Below are positions 35,138 through 44,275 of a DNA stretch of 64,000 nucleotides, one piece after another. Each line of letters begins with the position of its first letter. Within the stretch, counting starts at the first letter, position 1. Source of the stretch: Geodermatophilus normandii (lineage in GTDB: Bacteria > Actinomycetota > Actinomycetes > Mycobacteriales > Geodermatophilaceae). The translations under genes and the position numbers were made by a program. The notes under the pieces were generated by a model. It ran no database searches and had not been told where the DNA came from. It saw nothing but the letters and a program-made list of their open reading frames with translations. Where the stretch lies: NCBI RefSeq assembly GCF_003182485.1, contig NZ_QGTX01000001.1, positions 3,930,001 through 3,994,000 on the forward strand, read 5' to 3'.

Positions 35138-35926
35138 TCACCGGAGGACGACGGCGCGCGGAGCGCTCACGTCGATCGCGGCCGCGGGGTCGAGCGCACC
35201 GGAGGCGACCTGGGCCAGCAGGGCCACGAGCACGGCGGCCTTGTCGTCGGCGTCGTCGGCACCGCCCCAGACGACGGTCGTGCCGTCGGCCAGGGTCAGC
35301 GTGACGTCCTCGCCGGTGGTGGCCCGGGCGCCGGTGACCTGCGCGCGGACGTCGGACGGCAGCGACACCAGCGCGCCCAGGGCCGAGCGGGTGGCCGGGT
35401 CGTCGGGGCCCGGTGCGGCGACGTCGAGCGGGACGACGCCCTCGGGCGCCTCGCCGGTGACGGTGTCGAAGAGCACGCCGGAGGCGTCGACCAGCGAGCG
35501 CGTGCCGGCCTGCTCGACGACCGCGACCGGCCGCCGCTCGACCACCGTGACGACGACGCTGCGCGGCCAGCCCCGGGTGACCGCGACGTCGGCCACCTGG
35601 GGCAGCCGGGCCACGCGTGCCGCCGCGGCCTCGACGTCGACCCGCAGCAGCGGCGTCCCCCCGGGGATCCCGGCGGCGGAGCGCACCTGCTCGGCGGTGA
35701 GCGTCGTGGCGCCGTCGACGCGGACCTGGTGCACGGCCAGCAGCGGGCTGGCCCACACCGCCCACCAGGCCAGGGCGACGACGGCGACGGCGACCACCGC
35801 GCGGACGACGCGGCGCCGGCGGCGGTCGGCCGGGGTGTCGCGGCGCGGGCGGCGCCGGGCCGGCCGGACGACCTCGGCCGGGACCCCGCGCTCCCGGTCG
35901 GCGGTCGTCAGGCCGGAGCGGCTCAC
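35138..35926 (-). CDS. ftsQ: Cell division protein FtsQ
   Basis: FtsQ links the early and late divisome outside the membrane. The 262-residue protein has an Arg-rich cytoplasmic start and one membrane segment ([20 protein letters not shown]). A POTRA domain follows (LAVHQVRVDGATTLTAEQVR, then PQVADVAVTRGWPRSVVVTV), and a beta domain after it. The GTG overlaps the murC stop as GTGA. After its stop comes the long gap before ftsZ. Confidence 0.95.
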   Translation of the reverse strand: MSRSGLTTADRERGVPAEVVRPARRRPRRDTPADRRRRRVVRAVVAVAVVALAWWAVWASPLLAVHQVRVDGATTLTAEQVRSAAGIPGGTPLLRVDVEAAAARVARLPQVADVAVTRGWPRSVVVTVVERRPVAVVEQAGTRSLVDASGVLFDTVTGEAPEGVVPLDVAAPGPDDPATRSALGALVSLPSDVRAQVTGARATTGEDVTLTLADGTTVVWGGADDADDKAAVLVALLAQVASGALDPAAAIDVSAPRAVVLR

Positions 35927-37371
35927 TGCCGGGGGTCCCCGTCGTCGCCGGGAACGCCGCCGTCCAGCGCGGCGAGGACCTCCGGGCCGAGCATCGAGAC
36001 GTTGCCGGCGCCCATGGTGATGACCAGGTCGCCGGGACGGGCGCGGCCGGCCAGGGCCGGCGCGGCCGCCGACCACGAGGGCTCGAAGGCCACCTGCCCG
36101 GCCGGCAGCGGGACGGCGTCGGCCACCAGCGCCCCGGTGACGCCGGGCACGGGGTCCTCGCGGGCGCCGTACACGTCCATGACCACGACCTCGTCGGCCA
36201 GGCCGAGGGCGGCGCCGAAGGCGGTCGCGAACTCGCGGGTGCGGCTGTAGAGGTGCGGCTGGAAGGCGACGACGACGCGCCCCTCGCCGGCCACCGCGCG
36301 GGCGGCGCGCAGCTGGGCGGTCACCTCGGTCGGGTGGTGGGCGTAGTCGTCGTAGACGCGCACCCCCGCGGCCACGCCCTTGAGCTCGAACCGGCGGTGC
36401 ACGCCGCCGAAGCGCTCGAGCCCCGCGATCAGACCCTCGGCGGGCAGGCCGAGCTCGAGGCCGGCCAGCAGCGCGGCGGCGCTGTTGCGGGCCATGTGCT
36501 CGCCGGGCACCCGGATCCGGACCCGGCCGAGCACCGCGCCGTCCAGGACGGCGATCCAGCTCGTGGCGTCCGGGCCGACGTCGAGGTCGACCATCCGCAG
36601 GTCGGCGTCCGCGGCGGTGCCGTAGGTGCGCACCCGGGCCGGCGTCGGGACGCCGCGCAACCGGGCCGCGCCGGGGTCGTCGGCGCAGAGGACGACGAAC
36701 CCGCCGGGGTGCACCGTGCCGAGGAACCGGTCGAAGGCCGCCTCGACCGCGGCGAGGTCGCCGTAGTTGTCCAGGTGGTCGGCCTCGACGTTGGTGACGA
36801 TCGCCCCGTGGGGGGCCAGCAGCAGGAAGGAGCGGTCGCTCTCGTCGGCCTCGGCGACGAAGACGTCGCCCTCCCCCGCGTGCGCGTTGCTGCCCGACTC
36901 GTTGAGGGTGCCGCCGATGGCGAAGGACGCGTCGACCCCGCAAGCCTGCACGGCGACGGTGAGCATGGAGGTGGTCGAGGTCTTGCCGTGGGTCCCGGCG
37001 ACGGCCACGCTGCGCCGCCCCGCCATGACCGCGGCGAGCGCCACCGCGCGCGGCAGCACCAGCAGCCCGCGGGCGCGGGCGGCGGCGAGCTCGGGGTTGT
37101 CCTCGCGGATCGCGGAGGAGACCACCACGCTGTCGGCGTCGCCGAGGTGGGCGGCCTCGTGCCCGACCTCCACCCGGGCGCCCAGGGCGCGCAGCGCCAG
37201 CAGGGTCGGGGTGTCGCGCCGGTCGCTGCCGGAGACCCGCACCCCGCGGGCCAGCAGGATGCGCGCGATGCCGCTCATGCCGGCACCGCCGATCCCGACG
37301 AAGTGCACCGCGCCGAGCTCCTCCAGGGAGGGCACGGGCGCCGTCCAGGCCGCCGTCGCGTCAGCGGTCAC
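35923..37371 (-). CDS. murC: UDP-N-acetylmuramate--L-alanine ligase MurC
   Basis: MurC adds L-Ala to UDP-MurNAc, the first peptide step. The 482-residue Mur ligase has the N-terminal [20 protein letters not shown] and ATP loop [26 protein letters not shown] and the C-terminal [10 protein letters not shown] complete the signature. The start GTG 37371 lies 11 bases inside the 3' end of murG, a longer overlap than others here. The stop overlaps the ftsQ GTG as GTGA. Confidence 0.97.
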   Translation of the reverse strand: MTADATAAWTAPVPSLEELGAVHFVGIGGAGMSGIARILLARGVRVSGSDRRDTPTLLALRALGARVEVGHEAAHLGDADSVVVSSAIREDNPELAAARARGLLVLPRAVALAAVMAGRRSVAVAGTHGKTSTTSMLTVAVQACGVDASFAIGGTLNESGSNAHAGEGDVFVAEADESDRSFLLLAPHGAIVTNVEADHLDNYGDLAAVEAAFDRFLGTVHPGGFVVLCADDPGAARLRGVPTPARVRTYGTAADADLRMVDLDVGPDATSWIAVLDGAVLGRVRIRVPGEHMARNSAAALLAGLELGLPAEGLIAGLERFGGVHRRFELKGVAAGVRVYDDYAHHPTEVTAQLRAARAVAGEGRVVVAFQPHLYSRTREFATAFGAALGLADEVVVMDVYGAREDPVPGVTGALVADAVPLPAGQVAFEPSWSAAAPALAGRARPGDLVITMGAGNVSMLGPEVLAALDGGVPGDDGDPRQ

Positions 37372-38461
37372 CGGTGGCCACCTCCAGCACGATGTCGGCC
37401 AACCGCTCGTCGGCGTCGGGCACACCGGCCGCCGCCGCGTGCGCGGCGTACGCCGAGAGCGCGGCGGGGTCGGTCAGGAGCGGCAGCAGGGTGGCCTCGA
37501 TCCAGGAGGGCGAGAGGTCGGCGTCGTCGACCAGGAGCCCGCCGCCGGCCTCCACCACCGGCAGGGCGTTGCGCCGCTGCTCGCCGTTGCCGATGGGCAG
37601 CGGCACGAACGCCGCGGGCAGGCCGACCGCCGAGAGCTCCGCGACGGTCACCGCGCCCGAGCGGCACAGCGCCAGGTCGGCGGCGGCGTAGGCGAGGTCC
37701 ATCCGCTCCAGGTAGTCGACGACGACGTAGGGCGCCGCGCCGGCCGGGCGGGGCGGCACCGAGACGTCGGTGTTCTTGGGGCCGCGGGCGTGCAGCACCT
37801 GGACGCCGGCGGAGGTGAGCGCGTCGGCCGCGGCGGTGGCCGCCCGGTTGAGCGAGGCCGCGCCCTGCGAGCCGCCGAAGACCAGCAGCGTGGGCCGGTC
37901 GGCGTCCAGGCCGAAGGTCTCCCGGGCCTCGGCGCGCCGGGCGGCGCGGTCCAGGCCGCTGATCGCCGTGCGCAGCGGCATGCCCACGTGCTCGCCGCGG
38001 TGCAGCGGCGTGTCCGGCACGGTGACCGCCACGCGGGCGGCGATCCGCGCACCGATCCGGTTGGCGAGCCCGGGCAGCGCGTTCTGCTCGTGCACGACCA
38101 CCGGCACCCCCGCGCGCCGGGCGGCCAGGTAGGCCGGCAGCGCGACGTACCCGCCGAACCCGACGACGACGTCGGCGGCCAGCTCCTCGAGCAGCGCGCG
38201 GGTCTCGGCGACCGAGCGGCGCACCCGGCCGGGCACGCGCAGCAGGTCGAGCGTGGGCCTGCGGGGCAGCGGGACGGGCGGGATCAGCCGCAGGTCGTAG
38301 CCGCGGGCGGGCACCAGCCGGGTCTCCATGCCGCGGGCGGTGCCCAGGCAGGTGATCCGCGGCGCCTCGGAGCGGCGGCCGAGCGCGTCGGCCAGCGCCA
38401 GCATCGGCTCGATGTGGCCGCCGGTGCCGCCACCGGCCAGGACCACCGACCGCGGGCTCAC
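37361..38461 (-). CDS. murG: UDP-GlcNAc--undecaprenyl-PP-MurNAc-pentapeptide transferase MurG
   Basis: MurG converts lipid I to lipid II at the inner face of the membrane. The 366-residue GT-B enzyme has [35 protein letters not shown] and [28 protein letters not shown] and [20 protein letters not shown] follow. The GTG at 38461 would overlap the corrected ftsW stop as GTGA. Its stop lies inside murC (11-base overlap). Confidence 0.97.
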   Translation of the reverse strand: MSPRSVVLAGGGTGGHIEPMLALADALGRRSEAPRITCLGTARGMETRLVPARGYDLRLIPPVPLPRRPTLDLLRVPGRVRRSVAETRALLEELAADVVVGFGGYVALPAYLAARRAGVPVVVHEQNALPGLANRIGARIAARVAVTVPDTPLHRGEHVGMPLRTAISGLDRAARRAEARETFGLDADRPTLLVFGGSQGAASLNRAATAAADALTSAGVQVLHARGPKNTDVSVPPRPAGAAPYVVVDYLERMDLAYAAADLALCRSGAVTVAELSAVGLPAAFVPLPIGNGEQRRNALPVVEAGGGLLVDDADLSPSWIEATLLPLLTDPAALSAYAAHAAAAGVPDADERLADIVLEVATGDR

Positions 38462-40061
38462 CGGGACCGTCCCGGGCGGTCGGCCGGGCGCACGGGGGCG
38501 CGGTCGCGGTCGGCCGGGCGGGCCGGCACGCGGTCCCGCTCGGGCGCCGGGCGGCCGGGGACGCCCCGCGGCGGTCGGCCGGCCGCGGCCCGTCGGGCAG
38601 GTGGACGTCGGCGGCGCGCCGCACCGGGTGGGCCTCCACGGGACGGCGGCCGACCGGGCGGGGTGCCCGCTCGGGGCGGGGCCGGCGGGGCCGGACCGGG
38701 TCGACGGCGTGCGCGGGGACGGGCAGCAGCCAGCGGGCCAGGCGGCCGCGCGGGACGCGGCGCAGGTGCTCGATGGCGTCGGGCTCGGATCGGGCGAAGC
38801 GGATGAGGAGTCCCACGATGAAGAGGGTGAGCACCAGCGAGGTGCCACCGGCGGAGACCAGCGGCAGCGTGACCCCGGTGACCGGGAGCAGGCCCACCAC
38901 GTAGCCCATGTTCAGGGCCGCCTGGCCGACCAGCCAGACGGTGATCGCCACGCTGGCCAGCGACACGAAGCGGTCGGCCGAGCGGCGGGCGATGCGGAAG
39001 CCGGCGTAGGCCAGCACCGCGTAGAGGGTGATCACGACCAGGCAGCCGAGGAAGCCGAGCTCCTCGCCGATGATCGCGAAGATGTAGTCCGACTCGGCCT
39101 CGGGCAGCAGGTTCCACTTCATGGCGCTGTTGCCCAGGCCCACGCCCCACAGGCCGCCGGTGGCCAGGGCGTAGAAGCCACGGATCGCCTGGAAGCCGGT
39201 GTCGGTGGGGTCGTCGAAGGGGTGGAGGAACGCGGTGACCCGCTCCATCCGGTACTCCGACGTCCCGACCATGAGGACGACGAGGGTGACCACGCCCGCC
39301 CCGGCGATCGCCCAGAGCCGGCCGGGCAGGCCGCCGGCGTAGAGCAGGCCCGCCACGACCAGCAGGAGGCTGACCACCGCGCCGAAGTCCGGCTCGAGCA
39401 TGAGCAGCCCGCACAGCAGGACGAACACCGGGACCAGCGGCAGCAGCAGCGTCTTGACCGTCAGGTGCCGCCCGTGCACGGCCAGCACGTGCGCGCCCCA
39501 CAGGGAGACGACGAGCTTGGACAGCTCGGAGGGCTGGAAGTCGGTGAAGCCGAGGCTGATCCACGCCCGGGAGCCGTTGTACTCCACGCCGATGCCCGGC
39601 ACGAGCACCGCCACCAGCAGGACGACGACGGCGACGAGCGCCATCGGCGACCAGCGGCGGACCAGACCCGCGGGCAGCCGCACCGCCACCCCGAGGGCGA
39701 CCAGGCCGAGGGCGGCGAACAGCAGCTGGTCGACGCCGGGGCGCCAGGCCGGCTGGTCGGCCAGCGCGGCCTCGATCGCCGAGGCGGAGAAGACCATCAC
39801 CAGCCCGATGGCCAGCAGCAGCCCGGCGGCGCCGATGACCAGGTGGCAGCTGGTCATGGGCCCGTCGAGCCAGGCGGGCCCGCGCAGCCGCGGGCGCGGG
39901 CCGGCGGCGGGCGCCCGGCGCGGCGTGCGGCGGGTGCGGGTCGACTCGCTCCGGCCGTCCATCCCGCCATCGTCGCCGCTGGCGGCGTGCAGCCGGGTCA
40001 ACGGCCGCGCGTGTCGCGCCCGGTCCCCGCGGGACCGCACGCTCCCCGACCGCGTGCTCAC
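38458..40061 (-). CDS. ftsW: Lipid II polymerase FtsW (SEDS), apparent 3' frameshift
   Basis: FtsW polymerises glycan strands at the septum with FtsI. The SEDS core has about ten membrane segments and motifs [34 protein letters not shown] and [16 protein letters not shown], then [15 protein letters not shown]. Past the core, the frame leaves the Arg/Pro-rich tail and runs antiparallel in phase through murG. Adding one base at the GGGG at 38564-38567 restores a tail ([20 protein letters not shown]) ending at 38458 with GTGA on murG. The GTG at 40061 overlaps the mraY stop; an ATG at 39962 is the alternative start. murD, usually between mraY and ftsW, is missing. Confidence 0.93.
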
Positions 40062-41137
40062 AGCCCGGTGATGGACAGCCAGTCGGCGTAGAACAGTCCG
40101 AGGCCGAAGGCCACGGCCATGCCGGTGACCAGCCAGAACCGCACGATGACGGTGTTCTCCGCCCACCCGGCCAGCTCGAAGTGGTGGTGCAGCGGTGCCA
40201 TCCGGAACACCCGGCGGCGGGTGGCGCGGAAGAAGGCCACCTGGATGACCACCGAGAGGGTCACCGCGACGAACAGGCCGCCGAGCACGATGAGCAGCAG
40301 CTCGGTGCGGGTGACGACGGCCAGCCCGGCCAGCAGGCCGCCGAGGGCCAGCGAGCCGGTGTCGCCCATGAAGATCCGCGCCGGGCTGGTGTTCCACCAC
40401 AGGAAGCCCAGGCAGGCGCCGAGGCCGGCGGCGGCCACCAGCGTGATGTCGAGCGGGTCGCGCACCTGGTAGCAGCCGTCGACGAGCGCGCTGGAGCAGT
40501 CGTGGGTGAACTGCCAGAACGAGATGACCGTGTAGGCGCCGCAGACCATGGCCGAGCAGCCGGCCGCCAGCCCGTCGAGGCCGTCGGTCAGGTTGACCGC
40601 GTTGGAGAACCCGGCGATGAACAGGTAGGCCAGGATCACGAACCCGACCGAGCCGAGGAACAGCGGCCCGATGTCGCGGACGAAGGAGACGAACTCGGAG
40701 GCCGGCCGCACGCCGGCCTCGTCCGGGAAGTTCATGGCGAGCACGGCGAAGGAGACGCCGACGACCAGCTGGCCGACCAGCTTCGACGTCTTGTTGAGGC
40801 CGAGGCTCCGCCGGAACCGGATCTTGAGGTAGTCGTCGAGGAAGCCGACGGTGCCCAGGCCCACCATGAGGAAGAGCACCAGCAGCCCGCTGGCGGTGAC
40901 CCCGCGGTTGGGCTGGCCGATGAGGAACAGGTGCGAGAGCAGGTACCCGCCGACCGTCGCACCGACGATGACGGTGCCCCCCATGGTGGGCGTGCCCTTC
41001 TTCGACAGGTGGGACTCGGGACCGTCGTCGCGGATCTCCTGCCCGAAGCCGCGCCGGCGGAAGACCCGGACGGCCAGCGGCGTGCAGAGGATCGAGATGA
41101 TCAGCCCGAAGGCCGCTGCGATGAGGACGGACTTCAC
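40058..41137 (-). CDS. mraY: Phospho-MurNAc-pentapeptide transferase MraY
   Basis: MraY transfers phospho-MurNAc-pentapeptide to undecaprenyl phosphate, giving lipid I. The 359-residue protein has about ten membrane segments. It has the signature stretches KKGTPTMGGTVI, GFLDDYLKI, NAVNLTDGLDGLAAG, FMGDTGSLALGG and RMAPLHHHFEL, with the catalytic Asp residues in DDY and TDGLDG. GTG 41137 overlaps the murF stop and its stop overlaps the ftsW GTG, both as GTGA. Confidence 0.97.
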   Translation of the reverse strand: MKSVLIAAAFGLIISILCTPLAVRVFRRRGFGQEIRDDGPESHLSKKGTPTMGGTVIVGATVGGYLLSHLFLIGQPNRGVTASGLLVLFLMVGLGTVGFLDDYLKIRFRRSLGLNKTSKLVGQLVVGVSFAVLAMNFPDEAGVRPASEFVSFVRDIGPLFLGSVGFVILAYLFIAGFSNAVNLTDGLDGLAAGCSAMVCGAYTVISFWQFTHDCSSALVDGCYQVRDPLDITLVAAAGLGACLGFLWWNTSPARIFMGDTGSLALGGLLAGLAVVTRTELLLIVLGGLFVAVTLSVVIQVAFFRATRRRVFRMAPLHHHFELAGWAENTVIVRFWLVTGMAVAFGLGLFYADWLSITGL

Positions 41138-42588
41138 GCGCCTGCCCCGGCCCGGTCCCCGTCGGCCCCGTCCGCGGTCAGCAGGCCGTCCGCCAGGACC
41201 TCCAGCCCGTGGGACCGGCTGGCCTTCACCAGCACGACGTCACCGGGCACCAGCACCTCCGAGAGCAAGTCGAGTGCGGCCGCCCGGTCGGGCACGGACA
41301 CGGCGGCCGTCCCGTGCCCTCCTCCGGCGCCCTGCCCGTGGCGGGCACCGGCGGCCGTGGCACCCGCCACCATCCCTACCCCATCCGGCCCGACGGCGAC
41401 GAGCAGGTCGACCCCGGCGGCGACCGCGTCTCGCCCCAGCCGCTCGTGCTCGGCGTCGGCGTCGGGACCGAGCTCGGCCATCCCGCCGAGGACGGCGACC
41501 CGGCGGGTCGCGGGGAGCCCGGCGAGCGCGGCGAGGGCGGCGCGCATCGACTCGGGGTTGGCGTTGTAGGCGTCGTTGACCACGGTGACCCCGTCGGCGC
41601 GGCGGGTGACCTCCATGCGCCAGCGGCTGCGCGGCCGCGCGGCCGACAGCGCCGCGGCGACCGCGGCGGGGGTCATGCCGGCGGCCAGCGCGGCGGCGGC
41701 GGCCGACAGCGCGTTGGCCACCTGGTGCTCCCCCACGACCTGCAGCGCCACCGGGTGTTCCTCCCCGGCGGCGGCGAGGGTGAAGCGGGCGCGGGCGGCG
41801 TCGTCGAGCGTGACGCCGGTGGCGCGGACGTCGGCGTCCGCCGAGCGGCCGGTGGTGACCACCCGGGCACGGGTGCGCGGCGCCATCCCGAGCACCCGCG
41901 GGTCGTCGGCGTTGAGGACGGCGGTCCCGGACTCCGGCAGCGCCTCCACCAGCTCGCCCTTGGCCAGCGCGATCCCGTCGACCGAGCCGAACTCCCCGAG
42001 GTGCGCCGAGCCGACGTTGAGGACGACGCCGACGTCGGGCCGGGCGACGCCGCACAGCCGGGCGATGTGGCCGACGCCGCGCGCGCCCATCTCCAGCACC
42101 AGGTGGCGGGTCGTCTCGTCGGCCGACAGCACGGTGAGCGGCAGGCCGATGTCGTTGTTGAAGGAGCCGGGCGGGCTGACCGTGGGCCCGGCGGCGGCGA
42201 GCACCTGGCCGAGCAGGTCCTTGGTCGAGGTCTTGCCCGAGGAGCCGGTGATGCCGATCGTCAGCAACCCGCCCGCCCGCGGGCCGTCCGCGGCCAGCCG
42301 GGTGTGCACGGCGGCGGCCAGCCGGCCCAACGCGGCGACGGCGTCGTCGACGACCAGCGCCGGCAGCGGGCCACCGGGGCGGGTGGTCAGCGCGGCGACG
42401 GCACCGGCGGCGGCCGCGGCGTCGAGGAAGTCGTGCCCGTCGACGCGCTCGCCGGCGACGGCGACGAACAGGTCGCCGGGGCCGACGGTGCGCGAGTCGA
42501 GGGTGACGCCGGTGACGGTCCCCTCGGCGGCGTGCGGAAGCGCTGCGCCGACGGCCTCCGCGACCTCGGCGAGGGTCAGGGCGATCAC
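41134..42588 (-). CDS. murF: UDP-MurNAc-tripeptide--D-Ala-D-Ala ligase MurF
   Basis: MurF adds D-Ala-D-Ala to complete the pentapeptide. The 484-residue ligase has the ATP loop ITGSSGKTSTKDLL. SFNNDIGLPLTVL, LVLEMGARGVGHI and VNDAYNANPESMRAAL follow. A His/Gly-rich insert (ARHGQGAGGGHGTAA) lies near residue 435. GTG start and TGA stop both overlap neighbours as GTGA (murE and mraY), so murE-murF-mraY-ftsW are likely translated in series. Confidence 0.97.
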   Translation of the reverse strand: MIALTLAEVAEAVGAALPHAAEGTVTGVTLDSRTVGPGDLFVAVAGERVDGHDFLDAAAAAGAVAALTTRPGGPLPALVVDDAVAALGRLAAAVHTRLAADGPRAGGLLTIGITGSSGKTSTKDLLGQVLAAAGPTVSPPGSFNNDIGLPLTVLSADETTRHLVLEMGARGVGHIARLCGVARPDVGVVLNVGSAHLGEFGSVDGIALAKGELVEALPESGTAVLNADDPRVLGMAPRTRARVVTTGRSADADVRATGVTLDDAARARFTLAAAGEEHPVALQVVGEHQVANALSAAAAALAAGMTPAAVAAALSAARPRSRWRMEVTRRADGVTVVNDAYNANPESMRAALAALAGLPATRRVAVLGGMAELGPDADAEHERLGRDAVAAGVDLLVAVGPDGVGMVAGATAAGARHGQGAGGGHGTAAVSVPDRAAALDLLSEVLVPGDVVLVKASRSHGLEVLADGLLTADGADGDRAGAGA

Positions 42589-44174
42589 CGGCGGGCCGCC
42601 CCGGCGGGCGTGCCGGCGGTGGTGGCGGCGGTGGCGGCAGTGGTGGCGGCGGTGGTGGCGGCGATGACCTCGCGCAGCACCGCGCGGTCGTCGAACGGCG
42701 TCACGGTGCCGGCGACCTCCTGACCCGACTCGTGTCCCTTGCCGGCCACCAGGACGGTGTCGCCGGGGCCTGCCAGCGCGACGGCGCGGGCGATGGCCGC
42801 CCGGCGGTCGCCGATCTCCTCGACCGACCCGCGCCGCTCGGCCGGCACGCCGGCGAGGACGGCGGCGCGGATGGCCGCGGGGTCCTCCGAGCGCGGGTTG
42901 TCGTCGGTGACGACGAGGTGGTCGCTGCCGAGCGCCGCGGCGGCACCCATCGCCGGGCGCTTGCCGGGGTCGCGGTCACCGCCACAGCCGAGCACGGTCA
43001 CCAGCCTGCCGGTGGTGGCGCCGCGCAGCGCGGCGAGCGCGGAGGCGACGGCGTCCGGGGTGTGCGCGTAGTCGACGACGGCGGTGAACGGCTGGCCGGC
43101 GTCGACCGGCTCCATGCGGCCGGGGACGACGGCGCCGCCGATCCCCTCCAGCGCCGCCGGTACCGGGACGCCGACCGCGTCGAGCAACGCGACGGCGAGC
43201 ACGGCGTTGGTGACGTTGAACCGCCCGGGCAGGCGCACCCGGGCGGGCCAGGTGCCGCCGGGGCCGGTGAGGGTGAACGCCGATCCGCCGTCCGGGGCGG
43301 CCTCGACGCCGGTGGCCGTCCAGTCCGCCCCGGCCCCCGCTGCCGAGACGGTGACCGCCCGATCCCCGAGCATCCCGGCCAGGCGGCGGCCGTGGTCGTC
43401 GTCGACCACGACGACCTCCCGCGCGGCGCGGCCGTCGAACAGCAGCGCCTTGGCCCGGAAGTAGTCCTCGAGGTCGCGGTGGAAGTCGAGGTGGTCCTGG
43501 CTGAGGTTGGTGAACCCGGCGGCGGCGAAGGGCACGCCGCCGACCCGGCCCTGCACCAGCGCGTGGCTGGAGACCTCCATGACCACGGTGTCGACCCCGG
43601 ACTCGGCCATGGTGGCCAGCAGGGCGTGCAGCACGGGCGCCTCGGGCGTGGTGCGGACGCTGGGGAAGGCGGTCTCGCTCCCCCGCGCGCGCACGCGGGT
43701 CTGCACGGTGCCGATCAGGCCGGTGCCGTGCCCGGCGGCGGCCAGGCCGGCCTCCACCAGGTACGCCGTCGTCGTCTTGCCGTTGGTGCCGGTGATGCCG
43801 ATGACCGGCAGCCGGCGGGCCGGCTCGCCGTACACCCGGGCGGCGACGTCGCCGAGCAGCGCCCGCGGCCCGTCGACGACGCACACGGGCAGGCCGGTGG
43901 CGGCGGCCTGCTCCAGGCCCGCGGGGTCGGTGAGGACGGCGACCGCGCCCCGGCCGGCGGCGTCGGCGGCGTAGCGCGCGCCGTGGGTGCGGGCGCCGGG
44001 GAGCGCGGCGTACAGGTCGCCGGGGCGCACCTCGGGCGAGGCGAGCGTGACGCCGGTGACCGTCGTCGCGGGATCCCCCTGCACGGGGTCGCCGAGGAGG
44101 TCGCGCAGCGCGCTGAGGGCGAGCGGGCGGGTCCCCGCAGGCCGGGGCACCGACCCGGGTCCGGTCGGGCTCAC
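42585..44174 (-). CDS. murE: UDP-MurNAc-L-Ala-D-Glu--meso-DAP ligase MurE
   Basis: MurE adds the third amino acid. The 529-residue protein has ITGTNGKTTTAYLVEAG, TTPEAPVLHALL, NLSQDHLDFH and VVTDDNPRSEDPAAIR. The DNPR motif is the one associated with meso-diaminopimelate, so the wall is probably of the DAP type. The end is an unusual Ala/Thr run (ATTAATTAATAATTAG). GTG 44174 is eight bases after TAGATT (44188-44183), a TANNNT box, suggesting a leaderless message and a promoter inside the dcw cluster. The upstream gap of 101 bases to ftsI holds no gene. Confidence 0.96.
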   Translation of the reverse strand: MSPTGPGSVPRPAGTRPLALSALRDLLGDPVQGDPATTVTGVTLASPEVRPGDLYAALPGARTHGARYAADAAGRGAVAVLTDPAGLEQAAATGLPVCVVDGPRALLGDVAARVYGEPARRLPVIGITGTNGKTTTAYLVEAGLAAAGHGTGLIGTVQTRVRARGSETAFPSVRTTPEAPVLHALLATMAESGVDTVVMEVSSHALVQGRVGGVPFAAAGFTNLSQDHLDFHRDLEDYFRAKALLFDGRAAREVVVVDDDHGRRLAGMLGDRAVTVSAAGAGADWTATGVEAAPDGGSAFTLTGPGGTWPARVRLPGRFNVTNAVLAVALLDAVGVPVPAALEGIGGAVVPGRMEPVDAGQPFTAVVDYAHTPDAVASALAALRGATTGRLVTVLGCGGDRDPGKRPAMGAAAALGSDHLVVTDDNPRSEDPAAIRAAVLAGVPAERRGSVEEIGDRRAAIARAVALAGPGDTVLVAGKGHESGQEVAGTVTPFDDRAVLREVIAATTAATTAATAATTAGTPAGAARR

Positions 44175-44275
44175 GTCGGCCCAATCTACCGGCGGACCCG
44201 TCCCGTCCCGCGCACCCGCGGGCCCTCGGCGGTGTCCCGCCCCGTGCACTCCCGCGGACGTGCCCGTCCCGCGCC

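Noticed and set aside
37361-37371. The 11-base murG-murC overlap as a sign of another frameshift
   Set aside because: Both proteins have normal ends and starts, and coding bias is smooth on each side.
37368-38457. Continuation of the ftsW frame across murG to 37368
   Set aside because: It lacks any known domain and overlaps murG fully; a one-base deletion in the ftsW tail explains it.
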